Shown here piece after piece: positions 1-14,300 of a stretch of DNA of 64,000 bases. The position numbers were made by a program, and so were the translations under genes. Numbering within the stretch: the first letter of the stretch is position 1; every line of letters starts with the position of its first letter. The stretch spans positions 10,832,454 through 10,896,453 of the forward strand of contig JASSKH010000007.1 in NCBI GenBank assembly GCA_031763025.1, written 5' to 3'. This stretch comes from Macrocystis pyrifera. Lineage: Eukaryota; Sar; Phaeophyceae; Laminariales; Laminariaceae. The notes under the pieces were generated by a model that was not told where the DNA came from, ran no database searches, and worked only from the letters and a program-made list of their open reading frames with translations.

Positions 1-109
1 GGGGGGGGGGGGTGACTACTTAAACGTCACGTGACTGATTAGGCTCAACAGGTAGTTCTTTCCAACGAATATATATATATATATATAAATTGAGAGAGGG
101 GCGTACTCC

Positions 110-480
110 TTTGGTCACTCGTCTTTTGTCATTTGGCCATTGACCACACACACCTTTCGGGACGGCGCACCGCTTCTACTCCTAATAGAGACATCTCCAG
201 CAGTTGGGGCGCTCATTACGCTTTTGTCCACTTATCACAACACATGTCTTTTTGGAAAAAAAAAAATATCCCCTATTTTCTTTCTGAGGCTCCTCATTAC
301 TTGAGGATCTCCAGACCTCAACACCTGCAGCAGCCCACAAAGGCTGATTTTGATGAACAAGAAAAAAAAAGAAAAGAAGAAACTGCACCACCCCGATGAG
401 CAATCCCACATGGCCTAGGCACACGAAAGCACTCGTGTTGATAACAAACAAGAGATGATATGCCGACAATTTCGGGTTAA
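110..480 (+). repeat. G-headed repeat, subfamily B, longest body in the window
   Basis: From TCCTTTGGTCACTCG through CATTTGGCCATTGACCACAC, CGGGACGGCGCACCGCTTC and TGGGGCGCTCATTACGC to about 480. The body contains A runs. No protein is convincing in it. Confidence 0.65.
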
Positions 481-746
481 GGCTCAGCTCCCGTCATTTC
501 TGGGAAAAAAAAAAACACACACACACACACACAGCAGTAGCCACAACTGCCACCGTTAATCATAGCACGCGTCGCGTCACAAGCGCGGGTTTCGGAGAGG
601 TCAATACAGGCCTGGCACACACCCTCTCATCACAAAACCGTGACCCCCTCTCCCCCTTCCCCCCCCCCGCAACGTACACGCCCTTTTGGAAGTTATTTTT
701 TAAAACCCTTTCGGGACTTCAGAGGGGCAAAACATTGACGGGGGCT

Positions 747-795
<49 letters not shown>

Positions 796-1598
796 GATTA
801 CAGCGACGCCCACTGAGTGGTTGGAGCATGGTCCAAAATTGATGTCGAAGTGGCGCTACAAAGGAGTCGTACGGGGCACGGGCGCAAACATGGCCCTACC
901 CTTACACCTTCAGCGTTCACGCTGCTCCCTAGACGGCTGGTGACACCAAAAATTATCATTGTGTTGGGGGTCGCTATCATATCTCGGGACCATCCCAAGA
1001 AAAGGAGAGATACCCGAAGGGGTGAATGGATAAGATAAGCGACCACGAAGGGACAAAACAAAAAAAAAAAAAAAATGATGCGTACGTATGGTCTTTTTTC
1101 TCATCGGTCTCAATATTCATAGCATAGTACGAGCGCGTGCGCGTGGCAACACGAGCAGGGAACCATCCGCTCCCCCCGTAACGTACACAAAACTCCTTGC
1201 ATCGCACTGCTGTTAGGCTCGGGGCACCAAAACCTAAGTCGCAAAAATATTCATCATGCCCTAACCTACAGTCAGCAACCACAAAAAGAAGAAAAAAAAA
1301 AACGATCGTCATCTGCTTTAATATCGTCATGCTCTTTGTTGGAAACCCTTCTGGAGGTAAATATAATGATCGGTTGGTCTTCATCTCGATGTCTGAAAGG
1401 TCTTTATATTTCCGCCCGAAAGTGGGTGACACATGGGTTATATTATATATACGGTATGCAGCCCCACGAGGACCGGTGCAGAAGGGCCGCTAGTGGCCTA
1501 CCGCCTAGCCCCCCACCCCCACACCAAACGCCTGCCGCCACAGCATACAGCTCCTGCGTACGAACACACCTTCTGCACAAACGTCTGCCGGAAACCGC
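481..1598. other. Intergenic DNA with no gene seen
   Basis: Holds a CA microsatellite (511-532), the G47 run and A runs. ORFs on both strands overlap each other and show no protein character. Confidence 0.6.
747..793. repeat. G homopolymer, 47 bases
   Basis: Isolated G run left of the PrsW-like gene; no family head is adjacent. Confidence 0.88.
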
Positions 1599-1850
1599 GA
1601 CCGGAATGAAACGACCTTGCCCCCCCCCCTTCGGCAAGTGCTATGCAAGACTAGATCCGAGCTTCGACAAAAATGGCGTAAAACATACCGTGACTTATGC
1701 CACTAAACCCTTTGATCCTATACCGACCGGAATGAAACGACCTTGCCCCCCCCCCTTCGGCAAGTGCTATGCAAGACTAGATCCGAGCTTCGACAAAAAT
1801 GGCGTAAAACATACCGTGACTTATGCCACTAAACCCTTTGATCCTATACC
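1599..1850 (+). repeat. Perfect 126-bp tandem duplication with open reading frame
   Basis: 1599-1724 and 1725-1850 are identical. 126 is a multiple of three, so a 42-residue segment (GKCYARLDPSFDKNGVKHTV..) is repeated in frame before a TAA at 1852. The frame has no recognisable domain and may not be a gene. The duplication is new or an assembly artefact. Confidence 0.8.
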
Positions 1851-1923
1851 TTAAACCCCAACCGTCTGGAATTTTCTCGGAATTTTCTCGGAATGAAAAT
1901 ACAATGAGGAGATAGGGTGTGGA

Positions 1924-2224
1924 CTATCCACGTTTTTCTCCAAGCCGGGCCAACCCGTAGACAACACTGGCCTCGCACGGAGGCGTAGCGGGCGGGGGGG
2001 GGGGGGGGGCGTCAGACTCTCCGACGGCTGCTTTGCTTTGGCTTGCCTGCATGAAGTGGGTCTGCCGCGTGACCTCGAGCCCCACGAGGTAGCCGCTGAG
2101 GACGTGCATCGGCGTGCCGAAGATGGTGGTGATGACCAGCGCTATCAGCGCCACGATCAGGTCGCTGAATGAGTCCTGCTGAATACCGAATAGGGTGTCC
2201 ACCATCACGTCCAAAAAGATTATC
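1924..2224 (-). CDS. PrsW-like gene, exon 5 (putative terminal exon)
   Basis: Starts after CCCTCAG in the phase left by exon 4. It encodes DLIVALIALVITTIFG, then TPMHVLSGYLVGLEVTRQ with the predicted metal-ligand histidine. The last 35 codons run through a G/C tract (PPPPPP) and look unlike a conserved protein, so the true end may differ. Confidence 0.65.
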
Positions 2225-4180
2225 CTGAGGGAGGGAGGGAGGGAGAGAGGGAGACAGGGGAAGGAGGGAACGAAGGTGAGGGGAGCGAGCGTGGAGGGGG
2301 GGGGGGGGGGTACTCATTTGTTGCTTGCCTTAGTCATTTGACCATTGACCACGCATCCCTTTCGAGAGGGGTACTCATTTGTTGCTTGCCTTAAGTCATT
2401 TGACCATTGACCACGCATCCCTTTCGAGACGGAGCACCGTTCCTACTCCTCATAGAGACACCTCCAACAATTGGGCGCTCATTACGTTGTTTCCATATAT
2501 TACATAGAAACTTTTTGCTAATCTTATCCCCTTCCTGTTTGGCCGCCTGTGGCCACCATCTATCTCCTAGGATAGCGATCGTTTTCTCGCTGCTATTCAG
2601 TGTATCAAACTCCTCCATGTCACATTCGTCTATTTCCCTCATCTCCTCTTCTAACACATCCCGTTCCTCCTTGTATATTTCACATTCTCCTACTATCTGA
2701 GTTCTACTCTCTATTGCTGTGCATCTACTTCCTCCTCCTCCCGGCTATCGGTATACCTCTTTCTTCTTTCTGGCAGGTCCATATATGGTCCATGTCACCT
2801 ACACGAAAGCGCAGTTTCAGCGTTCTCGCGAAGTCCATTGGGCCTGCAAATACGTTTTCATTCCTATTCCTTCCCTCAATCCCCCGTATATCTCCACATG
2901 TTTTTCGGATTCCACCTTTTGTTTCTTAGCTCTAGCCTTTCCTTTCTTTCTATCCTTTCTTCGACTTCTGCCTTGTATCTCCCAAACTTCCGGGCGGACA
3001 TGGGGGGGAGGTGGGAGAAACGAAAAATCGCGTATTCGTCTCGATCATTTCGCTGTACAGTGCTCACACAATGAAAGAGAACCCGACAGCGTATCCCACG
3101 GAAGTAGACGTCGCCGCGATTTGATTAGCCTTAGTCTCGCGCCCGATGGCCACATCTCGCTTGCTCCAGCGAGCGAGGATCACCTGGGTAGGTTTGGTCC
3201 AAGAGGGGCGACAGAAACACGGGACGGGACATAGGGGACTCCGGTCAGTCTGACACTCGTAGTAACAGTGAAAGCGTCCGTTGGAAGCCGGGCCGCGAGG
3301 GGCGCCTGGGGACCTCGGGGGAAAACCCGGGGTCATCCCAAAGCTTCAAGCTCCCTCCCCCCGCCCCCGCCCTCGCCCTCGCCCCCCTCCCCCCTCCACC
3401 CTCCCCCCCCCCCCCCGAGCAAATAACAAAAGAAAAAAACGAGATCGAAGCAACCAAGACAAACAAATGAAAAAAAAAGAACGGAGAAAATGGTCGAAAT
3501 ATCGTGTTCTTGCCGCGTCCGTTTACGTCGGCCTCCTAGCCAGCCACTAAGCGGAACGGGTGCGTGCGTGGCTGCCCAACCGCTTTACTCTTGTTCCAAC
3601 CTCCAATTTGGCGGCCTTGCCTACACAGCAGCAGCATTCACGTGTATACGAGCACAGCCCCACTCAAACGGAAAATAGAGCGTATTGAATTACGAAGGGC
3701 GAGAGCAAGGGCGCAAGACCTTCCCTTCACAAGGTATTCTGGACGGAAAAAAACTGCTCGGAATCAGACCACGATGCGCCTGCAGCAATAAAAAAAAAAC
3801 GGTGTCCACCATGCGCAAGACATAAGCGCACAGTAGACGTATACCCAGACACGATAGACTAGACTTGTACAAACAGAGAGCAAAAAAAAAAAACGCGCAA
3901 AAATGGTTTCCCAGTTGTCTCGCCGATGCCAGCGGGGGGTCTCACTATTGTGTCCCTCTTCATCTCTTGATCTCTGTTGCCCCAAGCAGAGGATTGTCTA
4001 GCCGTCTTTTTTACCTTGCTATGATATGAACAACGCAACCAATCAACCGCTCGGACAGAAAACATAGTACATATACTGCTGAACGTGTGACGATTCACGG
4101 GTGTTTGTGTGTGTCATGAGAGGTAGAGAGGGGGAAGACGCGGAGGGGAAGGGGGGGGGCAGGAGGAAGGGGGGGGGGGG

Positions 4181-4215
<35 letters not shown>

Positions 4216-7200
4216 GAGGAGGAGGAGGAGGGATTTCAACACAACGCAACCGACCGGGACGCTACAGCCCTGGTTGTAGAAGCAAGGACAAGAACGTACT
4301 TTTCGTTCACGTAGCTTTAGCATGGCGTCAACCAGCGCAAAAGCACAGGACAAGAACGAACACAAAAGCAAGGACAAGAACAAAAACAGAACCAAGTAAC
4401 AAGAACAAAATCAAGAACACGATCGAACGAAATAACAAGAACAAAATCACGAGCACAATCGAACGAAATAACAACAACAATTTCAAAACACGACATCAAA
4501 AGAACAACAGCAGTAAAAACGATCAAAAGAAGGAAACAAAATAACAACCAGAACGAACAACGCAGACATAGTATACACTCTTGACGGTACCTACCTTGAC
4601 CATCTCCTCGATCCCGACCAGGATGATGAAGTTCTGCGGGCCGTCACCAGAAGCGGCAGCCATGGTCAGGGCGTTCGACGAGGGCGAGCGGATCGGTCCA
4701 CAAAATAAGATAGCGGCACGGGGAAGCGGGCCAAGTAGAAAGGGAGGGTTGCTGGGAGGGGGGCGAGAGGGGGGGGGGTGTACTCATGTCATGCATGGCC
4801 TAGTCGTATGGAGGGAGGGGGGGGGGGGCAAGGAGAGAACTCCAAGAAGAAACTGGGCGGGAGAACACATGTGAAACAATACCTCGTCTGTGGCTATACA
4901 CGTAGTCTTCGCCGGTTTAGCGCCCGGGTACGAGTATACGAACGACCAAAAACAAATAATTCCGGCTTTTCTCGACCATCTATTTAAGAAGAGCATGCAG
5001 CAGTATATTACTAAATACAAAGTATCATCATGCTCCGCGCGTGTACGTACGAGCACGCCTCCTTCGATTCCACCGCGGGCACCTCCCTTACCCCAGCGCC
5101 CCCGAGCTGCTTGCTCCGTGCGGCCGATACTACTGAAGTCGTCCTGAAATTTCTAGAACGACTCAGAACCTCAGGCACAGATCATACCGATCGTGATCTA
5201 TTTATGTACAGATAGATCATCTACTGTAGTTCTTCACCTGCCGTTGTGAACGGTTGTGCAGGATCTGCATGCAAGTATAGTACAGATCTAACCCAGGCAA
5301 CAACATAATACACACTCGCAGACAAGGCGGACTGTACGGGGTCCTACCCGGCAACATGAGCCAAATCAGACAACAATCGGGGCCAGAGATAGATTTATCT
5401 GCCTTCAAAGATCTAGATCACGTACCAGGTACAAGTGAGTGATAGACATATCCGCCTTCAACGATCCAGATCATGCATGAGTGATGACCGATCATCAGTC
5501 CGAGGTGCGCAGTGTCTTATCTCTCTCACGTCGCGAAGGGATTAACGACGCGCGTATATACAAGCATACAATGATCAAGATTGGACGTAGGAAATCTGGG
5601 GTGTGTGGAGCGGAATTGATTCCCAATACGTATACCCGGTACCAGAGACCGGGAAGTTAGGAGGGATGTTTGGTCAGTAGATACATACCAGGTGTTGCGT
5701 AAAACGACAGACGCTTTCAGGAGAGAAGCAAGGACCCGATTCTCACCACAGCAGAGAAGCGAGCCGGAAAGAGTATAGAAACCTGGTTGGCATACCAACC
5801 GGCAGAACCTAGTGCGGTCGTGAGGATCGAGGCTGAAGGGCTCGGCAGAAACCTCTAGACAGCGTAAGTCGTGAGGTTGGGCGCAGCAAAGCAAAGGGCC
5901 AACATCCAAATAAAAATCCCAGATTTCATAAAAAAGGAAACAAACAAAGAGCACCGGTACTGCTACGTCGTCGTACGCACTAAAAATGTCTTCATGAATA
6001 CCCAGAAGAAGAAAAAAATCATTTCGACGTCCACCTACTTATATTTTTCCCGTACAGCGTGGGGTTCGCTTACGCTGGGGAGCCAAGTCATGACACCATG
6101 TACGGCAGTACCCTGGAGGTATTGAATAAGCAGGCCTGCCCGGGCTGTGAGACGTGTACACACGCGTTCCTTAACCGATTCCACACGCCGATGGTGATGA
6201 TGAAACAAAACAGACGCTGTCCGTAAACGTAATGAACCGCTTTTTAAAAACCAACGCACTCAAATATCCATGTACATTTAAATTCCCACGTATACTTAAA
6301 TACCCAGATACCTGGTACTCAAATACCCCGATATATAAATACCCAGCTATATAGACACCCAGTTATATAAATACCCAGTTGTATAAATACCCAGTTGTAT
6401 AAATACCCAGTTGTATAAATACCCAGTTATATAAATACCCAGTTACATAAATACCCAGTTATATAAATACCCAGTTATATAAATACCCAGTTATATAAAT
6501 ACCCAGTTATATAAATACCCAGTTATATAAATACCCAGTTATATAAATACCCAGTTATATAAATACCCAGTTATATAAATACCCTGTTATATAATACCCA
6601 GTTTATATAAATACCCAGCTACATAAATACCCAGTTATATAGATACCCAGTTATTATAATACCCGTGTATATATTTAAATACCCATGAACTAAAATACCC
6701 TCGATCAAAATACCCATGAATTTTCAAATACCCATGAGTTCAACGACCCATGTATTCAGACGCTCCTACAGTAGTAATACAGTATTACGGGGGTCCATAG
6801 TTAATAGGACCTATGGTATACATAAAAACCTATATATTTACCTATTTTACTGACAATATTTGGTCCAATTTACTATCGTCCTCCGCGATAGCAATATATT
6901 TCCGACATGTGCATACACACATGAAAGAGAGACGTATTTATAAAATCCCAACAACTCACCATCAAGCCCGTCAACCAGCCGAAGGTCGAGTGCAACAAGC
7001 GGCCGATCGGGCCCGACGTGGTGAGGTAGAAGAGCGTTATCACCACCCAGAACATGCCGATCAGCCCGAGGCCGAAGGACCTCACCACCAGGTCCAAAGG
7101 GCAGCTGAAGCGGATGCGGCTCCACCACACAAACAGAGGCGACGCGGACAGCACAAAGGCCGCCATCGCCACAAACGCGATCACCTGCGACGGAAGAGGG

Positions 7201-8334
7201 TGGAGAACGGGGCTGTTACCAGTCAGGTCCCCGGGTTTCACAGGGGTGGGCATGAATCATGCAGCGTGCATATATGCCGGATGCTGCTGCTGTTGAGGAA
7301 ACAAAAAAACTATAAGGGGGGACCATAGTAAATAGACCCTACGGTATATACAAAAACCTACATATTTCCTTGTTTTTACTAAAAACCTACATATTTCCTT
7401 GTTTTTACTAACAAATATTTGGTCCTGTTTACTATGGTCCCCCGTAATATATACATACACCACGACACTCTCCCAAAATATCCACCGTGGCTTTGGATAT
7501 TTTGTGTCAAATCTGGGTGATCATCTCCCTCGGGTGTTTCAAGCTTCAGCGATGCTGTGTTTATGCGTGTTCGACCATAGCACGCGAGGCGGAAGAAGGC
7601 CCGGCAAGCGGAGGGCAGCGCGGAGGGTGAGGGCGACGGGGGGGGGGGGGGGGTCTTCCTTGACACCCTCCACGTGCCCCACACGCTGCGGCGTTACGTA
7701 CAGGATACAACAACAGCATGACATCACTGAATCGTCGCGATGGGCGGTCCCCTTTTGCGCGCCGTGTCTAGTTGGCACCCAATTGGTGGAGGGAGGGACG
7801 GAGGGATGGAGGGAGGGAGGGAGGGAGGGAGGGAGGGAGGGAGGAAGGGAGCTACCGCTAGATGACCAAACCAGCGCAACATCGAAACACGACAAACTTA
7901 TCACCAGGGCAAGGCTCACTTTATCCAAACAGACACGCGGAGCCGAACCGAACCGAACCGAACCCCGAACCGAACCGAACCGAACCGAAGAGTAGGATTA
8001 TCACCCCGGCAAACACAACCGAACCGGACCGAACCTTACGAACATTGCGTCTGCGGTTTCGAACCGAACCGAGCCGAGCCGAGCCGAGCCGAGCCGAATC
8101 GAACCGAACCGAACCGGTCGGTGAGAGTTCCCGCTCCTGCAGAACCGCGATTCCGAAACGTGAAAAGACCTTCATACCAACTTATACCTGCATTAATATC
8201 TAGTACGACAAAGGAGGCGCACAGCAATCAGAACCCACCACAGGCCCAAAAACCAGGATTCCTCTACCCGTACAACACGCAAGGCAACACATCCCCTGGG
8301 ACGAATGTCAGACCCGGTTTCCTCCAAAACATAA

Positions 8335-8375
<41 letters not shown>

Positions 8376-11300
8376 CACGAAAACGGTGGGTCTGAAAACA
8401 TTTCGTCGAGCAGGGTTGCATACAGCAGTAGACGCATCGTCGCTCGTCGTACTAACTACGCCCTCCCCGCTGTCGAGAAACCCAGCCTTGAAAATCGTCC
8501 GAAAAATCGTCCGAGGGTGTGTGTGTGATCTCTTGCGCGTGTTGTACGGGCATGTCTATATTCCGTACCACTTCGACCCAAAACATGAGGACCATTTGAG
8601 ATTGAACAATTTTAGGCGAACGGTCTCTGTATTTCGGTTCGGAGTGGTATTTGGTTATATGACTACTACTACGGGGGGCCATGGTAAATAAATAGGACCA
8701 ACTATTGCTGGTAAAAATACGGAAATATACGAGTGTGTGTAGAGTACAGCAGTAGGTCCTATTAACCATGGTCCCTCGAAATATTGTGCTACCCCCTTAT
8801 TACAGGTAGAAGACACGAAAGAAGCGCAGGAGTTTGCCGTTCTGTTCGGTTCCGTCGGGACGTGGGAACTGAACCGAGCCGTACTGCTACTGATGTATTT
8901 CGGACTAGCCGGGGCCGAACCGAACCGATCCGTAGGAATGTGCGAATGCGCAAAGCAGAGAGAGAACCGAACCGCGGCGCGATTCGGAAGCTTCAAAATC
9001 GAACGGTCCTGATGGATCAGTAGATCGGTAGAGCTTACCGTACCGTACCGTGTATTCGATGACATGGCTGACACGCACACGCACCATGCGCAAGACGAAG
9101 GGACTGCCGCAAACCATTGGTTGATTTCAGTTGATTGGGTATGTTGAGTACAAGGCAGCTTCGCTCAGGAAGGAAAAAATACATCGAATTACGCGGAGCG
9201 GGCAGAGGTCCATGGTTGATTGTAGTTGCAAACTGGCGACTTAACAATGCCAAGAGTCCCGTCGCCATGCTTCAAGAAAAACCAGCTCGGAAGCCACGTG
9301 TATGAGTACAACACCGCCCGTATTCCTTTTTGAGTTTCTCCCCCCACAATGATATATGGGTTGGGTTGGCGTCGGTTGGCAACGATACTGTAAAACATAC
9401 CGCTCACTACGTGAGATAGACATCCAGGGTACCGTTTTTTTTTTTTTTTTTTTGACAGCTGGTCGTCTAGTTAGATCATTTGTGCGAAGGAAAGAACCTT
9501 CACTCTGCACAAGGGAATTGATCGTATCACGTAGTGTTCAAGGTACGGCACCCAAGAGGCAGTTACATAGTACTCTCATTGCTGTCTCTGGAAGTGGCCA
9601 CACCGGAAATTAAACTAATTCATTGAAGCTGTCATCCATAAGCAAGTCCGCCTCACAAGCGGTTCTTAGTAGGATGCAGCTCACCCTTCATGCGACTCGC
9701 CGGACACCTCACGGCGCTTCGCGCTTGGTGCAAGCAATGTCTGCCTGGTCGGTGAAAACCCGACATGCTCCGTGCCGGCATTGTAGGGATGCGAGGGTCT
9801 ATGGTCATACGACTACGGCCATGCATGAGATCGAGTACATCTCTCCTATCGAGTACACCCCCCCCCACAGCCGTCCAGGGCGCTCCTCCACCGTCACCTC
9901 CACTACCACCTCCAGAACTCGCTCCGCCAAAAGCTGAGGCATCCGACTGGGATCGCTCTAGCGGGGATGAACGGCAAATCGCGGATATGCTACTTATTGC
10001 TCCGAGCATGCATGTGTTGTGTTGTTTGCTTGTGCGGAGAGCGAGCCTCACCAACTTCAACGCAAGAGAGCCTGTCGCATCGCTGAAAAATCATCCCTGA
10101 AAATAAATAAACTCGAAATCATTTTCTTGGAAGTAGTGTAGGATCAGCTATCTCGCAGTTTTGACGGGATTTGGATTCCGAGTCGAGTATTGAGCATCCA
10201 TTATATTGGGGGGTTTTGGGATATTTTATTCGTACTAACTTGAAGTTAGTGTAGAGTCGGCTATCTCGCTCAGTTTTGACGGGTTTTCGACTGTGAGTCC
10301 AGTTTTGAGCATATCGATATTTAGATTTTTTACCGGGTAATTTTTTGTCCGTCTTTTATCTTGAATTTAGTGTGGTATTTTTTATCTTGAAAGTAGTGTG
10401 ATGTTTTTATTATACTGGATTTAGTGTCGGGGCTTTTCATCTTGAGGTTAGTGTGAGGGAGAAAAGAGAGCAATGAACGCAAAAAAAGCAATTATTTTAA
10501 CGAAAAAAAAAGTGTGGCACGATAAGCAAACATGCAAAGAAACCAAAGAACGCAAAGGAGGAAAATATCGTGCAAGCGACGATGTTTGTCGTAGACTCGC
10601 TGAGCGCCAAGCAGGCGGTTATAATCAAGTGAAAAAAACAAAAAAGTCATCAAGTCCAAAGTAAGTCTATGATCACATTCAAATGTTCTTTCTACCCGTC
10701 GACATCCAACACAACCAGTGCCCGTACCAATTTTCAATCCTAGAGAGATACAAACTCTGTGGTCACAAAACTACGCCACAGAGATACTACAGCAGGAGGT
10801 TGTTATGCAGTAGGCAGAGTAGACAAAGCAATGTCATGTCACCACACTGGATACGACAGGCACGACATACGCATTCTATGAAGGAGAGAACACGAAATAA
10901 ACAAAAAAACAAATCTAAAGAAAACAGAAAAAAAAAAGTGTCGTGCCCCCCAGCAGGGGATGTGGCAGAAAATACAGCAGAACGAGCTAAAGAAACAATT
11001 AACACCACACATAAACAGAGCCAAGACTAAGAACCAAGGGGAATAACAGGCAAACCGAAGGTCAACAAATTAAACGAAGGGCACCTTCCAGGCAGCCAGC
11101 CGCAGCAGTTTGTGGTACGAGTAACATGGACAGGTTCTACCTACTACTACTGTTGTAGCCGGTCTGGTACCTTGCTACCCTGTCTGCGGTCTCCGTCCTG
11201 CTTTCGTCAACCATGCGAAACGAACATAGACGGCTCGTCATCTACCCGCGCCACAAGACTCTTCTCATAAGGACAACGAGGAAGAAAGATAGAAGAAATG

Positions 11301-14300
11301 TAACGACAAAAATATCACGGAGGATCATGGCGCATGGCGCAAAAAGAAGAAAAAAAAAAAGAAGCAAAATCACGTTCGAACCAGTTTCAGCAGTTGGCGG
11401 CACGAGTAGCTTAGACAGACATGTTCCACTTACTAGTCGGCCTGGTGCCTTGCTACCAGGCCTGCCGTCTCCTTCCTACTTTCGTTCACCGCGGTTTCCC
11501 TTATACTCCTCCTGTTGCCCCTCCTCCCCCCATTCCCTTGGACACCACCCACGGCGGATGCACAGCGCTGCCTGCTCAGCTGTGCCTCATCCTCGGGCCA
11601 CCTCACCATGAACCGTTCGGCTGCTTCAAGGACGCAGCGGTACCACTTCTCCGCCTTTTTGGTTGCAGCGGACCACAGCGCGGTCTCAACTCCAAACATT
11701 CAGGGGGGGTGTTCCGATGACCCTTCGGTGGCTCGGAATTCGCAAAAGTCTTCGACTATGCATCTACGCCAAGCCTTAAAGTGTCCGCCAGACGTCGGGT
11801 TCTCTCCGCCAGCTATCGTCTCGAACATTACCCGACTGGGAAATCGCTCCTTGCTTTGCCGTGCCACGGCCCTCGCAAAGAAGAGCCGCCGTATACGGAT
11901 GGTCGTTTCGATGCTCTCGCGACGTATCATCTTGAGGGTCTTTGCGTACGAGAGGGTGGTGTGGTCGGTACGAAGTCGGCGCTGTAAGCCAATGACTCGC
12001 AAAAAGACTTCGTAGTGAGCCGTTCGAAGCTTGGCAAAAGTGTTCCGCTCAGAGGGTCCACGTCACACACCCGTCGAGCAGGTCTCAATCACCTCCGCCT
12101 TCAGCATCAGGACTTTCATACTAAGCGTTGCGTTCGTCCTACCATGCAATTCCGAGCCGAACCGTTCGAGGCATGCTCGCATGAGACGGATTCGTCGGTC
12201 GATTTCGAGCGAGAGGGCAACGTTTTCGTGGAAAATGCTGCCTAGGTGTAAGAACTGTGCCGTCTGTTTATACCTCTGGCCTGCTGCTTCGATGACGAGC
12301 GGTGGGGCGAGGGTTATCTGGTCCGGTGGTAGCAGCAATGTCTCTTGTCTTCTTTTCCGATACCGTGAGGCCTGCTGCTTCGAAGACAGTCACGATGACA
12401 AGTCATCATTTCAGCGAGTCCTTTCGCCCACTTCCGAGACAATACCGGCGTCATCGGCGTATAAAATGCCCCATACAGCCCTTTGCACGCATGCCAACGA
12501 CTCCTATTCCTCTGCCCCGACTACTCCAGCATCATTGAGTTGAGCATCCCTTACGATGGCTTCGTTTTTGCTGAAGCGTACTACAGTAGTATGACCTGTA
12601 ACGCAGCAGCGAAGGACAAGTTCAACAGTAACGGTTGATAGCACGCAACCTTGCCGCAGCCCCTGCGTGACATCCAAGCATTGCGAGTGCTCGCCATTTT
12701 CTGTACGCCCGCGAGCCGGCATGTCTTCGTGGAAAGTGCGGATAATTGGAAGCATCTTGGTTGGTACGCCAGAGCGCGTGAGTTCCTCCCACAGCAGCTC
12801 TCGGTCGGCAGGGTCGTACGCTTTCTGCAGATCGATGAAGCACAGATACGGCGGGACTTTCCTCTGTCGTCCGAGCTCTTGCAACCGGCGCACGACGAAC
12901 CACATATCGATTGTTGATCGTGCGGGGCGGAAGCCGCACTGTTCCTCCGGGAGTATTCCCTCGGTCTCGCAGGAATATAGTTGCTAAGGCGGCACGCGAC
13001 GATTTTCAACAACGCTTCGCCTGCGTGGGCAACAAGCAAAACCCCTCTGCTGTAGATGTTGCAACCAATTCGGTGCTTCTTTTTGTGAACGAGCCTGACG
13101 AACGGATACTTGCATTGCTGGCAGACTTCTCCCGTTACCTCAACGTTGACAAGGGTGTCGTGAAAGCACTGGGGGAATGCGGAGCGGTCGATTTTTAGGA
13201 GTTCGGCCGGCAGGCCATCTGGCCCAACAAGCTTTCCAATTTGACATGCCCTTGTCAGCGCTTCCGTCATCTCGTCCATGGATGGTTCATCTCCGAGCCA
13301 CAGCAGTTTATGATCGGCTCAAGTTGGGTTTGAGGCTGTAACTTTTAGACGGACTGGAGTCCCGTTTTGGGGGCAAACCACTTGAATTCCAAGTAGTTTG
13401 TCCCCAAAGCCGGACTGCAGTTTGCCCAACAGGATGAAACACACTGCTGCTGAAGCTGTAGGTATATTGGTCTCGCACAAAGGGTATGTCAACCAGTTTT
13501 TGAGAAAAGCGTCAAGCTACTGACTCTACCTACCCTCTGACGGGGAGGAGGGCGCGCCGAAATTTCTGCATATTTTTTCACCCGGGCAAATGTGTGTGTT
13601 ATTCACATTAAACCGTTCTTTCTACCCGTCGACATCCAGCACAACCAGTGTCCGTGCAGATTCTTCAACCCTAGAACAAGAAGAGATAACAAGTATCGGC
13701 ACGGAAGTTATGTGTCACAAAGCTGCGGCACAGTAGAGATACTACGTTGCCACGTACGCAGTAGGCACAGCAGTGGACGAGGCAACGCGATGCCATGTCA
13801 TCATACTGGATACGACAGGCACGACAGACACATTCTATGAAATAGAGAAACGAAAGGAAACACAAAAGATTACAAATTTGCAAGGGTGTGTTCGGTACGG
13901 TACTACCGAGGCCTACCGGCGGTAAAATACCGCCGGTATACCTGTACCGAGAGGATTCGGTACGTTCGGTCTGGAGTTCTATACCGTACCGACAATTTCG
14001 GTACGTTCGGTCTGGAGTTCTATACCCTACCGAACATTTCGGTACGTTCGGCACGATGTCCGTACCCTTACCGGCGGTATCGGTATGATACACCGTACCG
14101 ATACCGAGAAGCTCGGTATGTTCGGTACGATGCCCATACCGGTACCGAGAATTTCGGTACGTTCGGTACCATGTCCATACCCTTACCGAGAACCTCGGTA
14201 CGTTCGGTACCATGTCCATATCGTACCGGCGGTATCGGTATGACACAACGTACCGATACCGAGCTTATACCCTACCGAGAGTACCGATCCCGGGCTAATC

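Larger units (their letters stand above)
3184..4594. other. Intron between exons 3 and 4 of the PrsW-like gene
   Basis: A C-rich stretch (3355-3420), A runs, the G/AGG tract and the GAACAAAA repeat. Nothing else recognised. Confidence 0.6.

Noticed and set aside
5526-5954. 142-residue minus-strand ORF in the intron between exons 2 and 3 of the PrsW-like gene
   Set aside because: No family resemblance, wrong phase for the gene around it, and partly overlapping the GATCTA-rich repeat.
9653-10060. Recurrent peptide with TIDPRIPTMPGRSMSGFHRP and HCLHQARSAVRC in many places
   Set aside because: It is the body of the G-headed subfamily A read in one frame. Copies carry stops and shifts and show no codon-level conservation.
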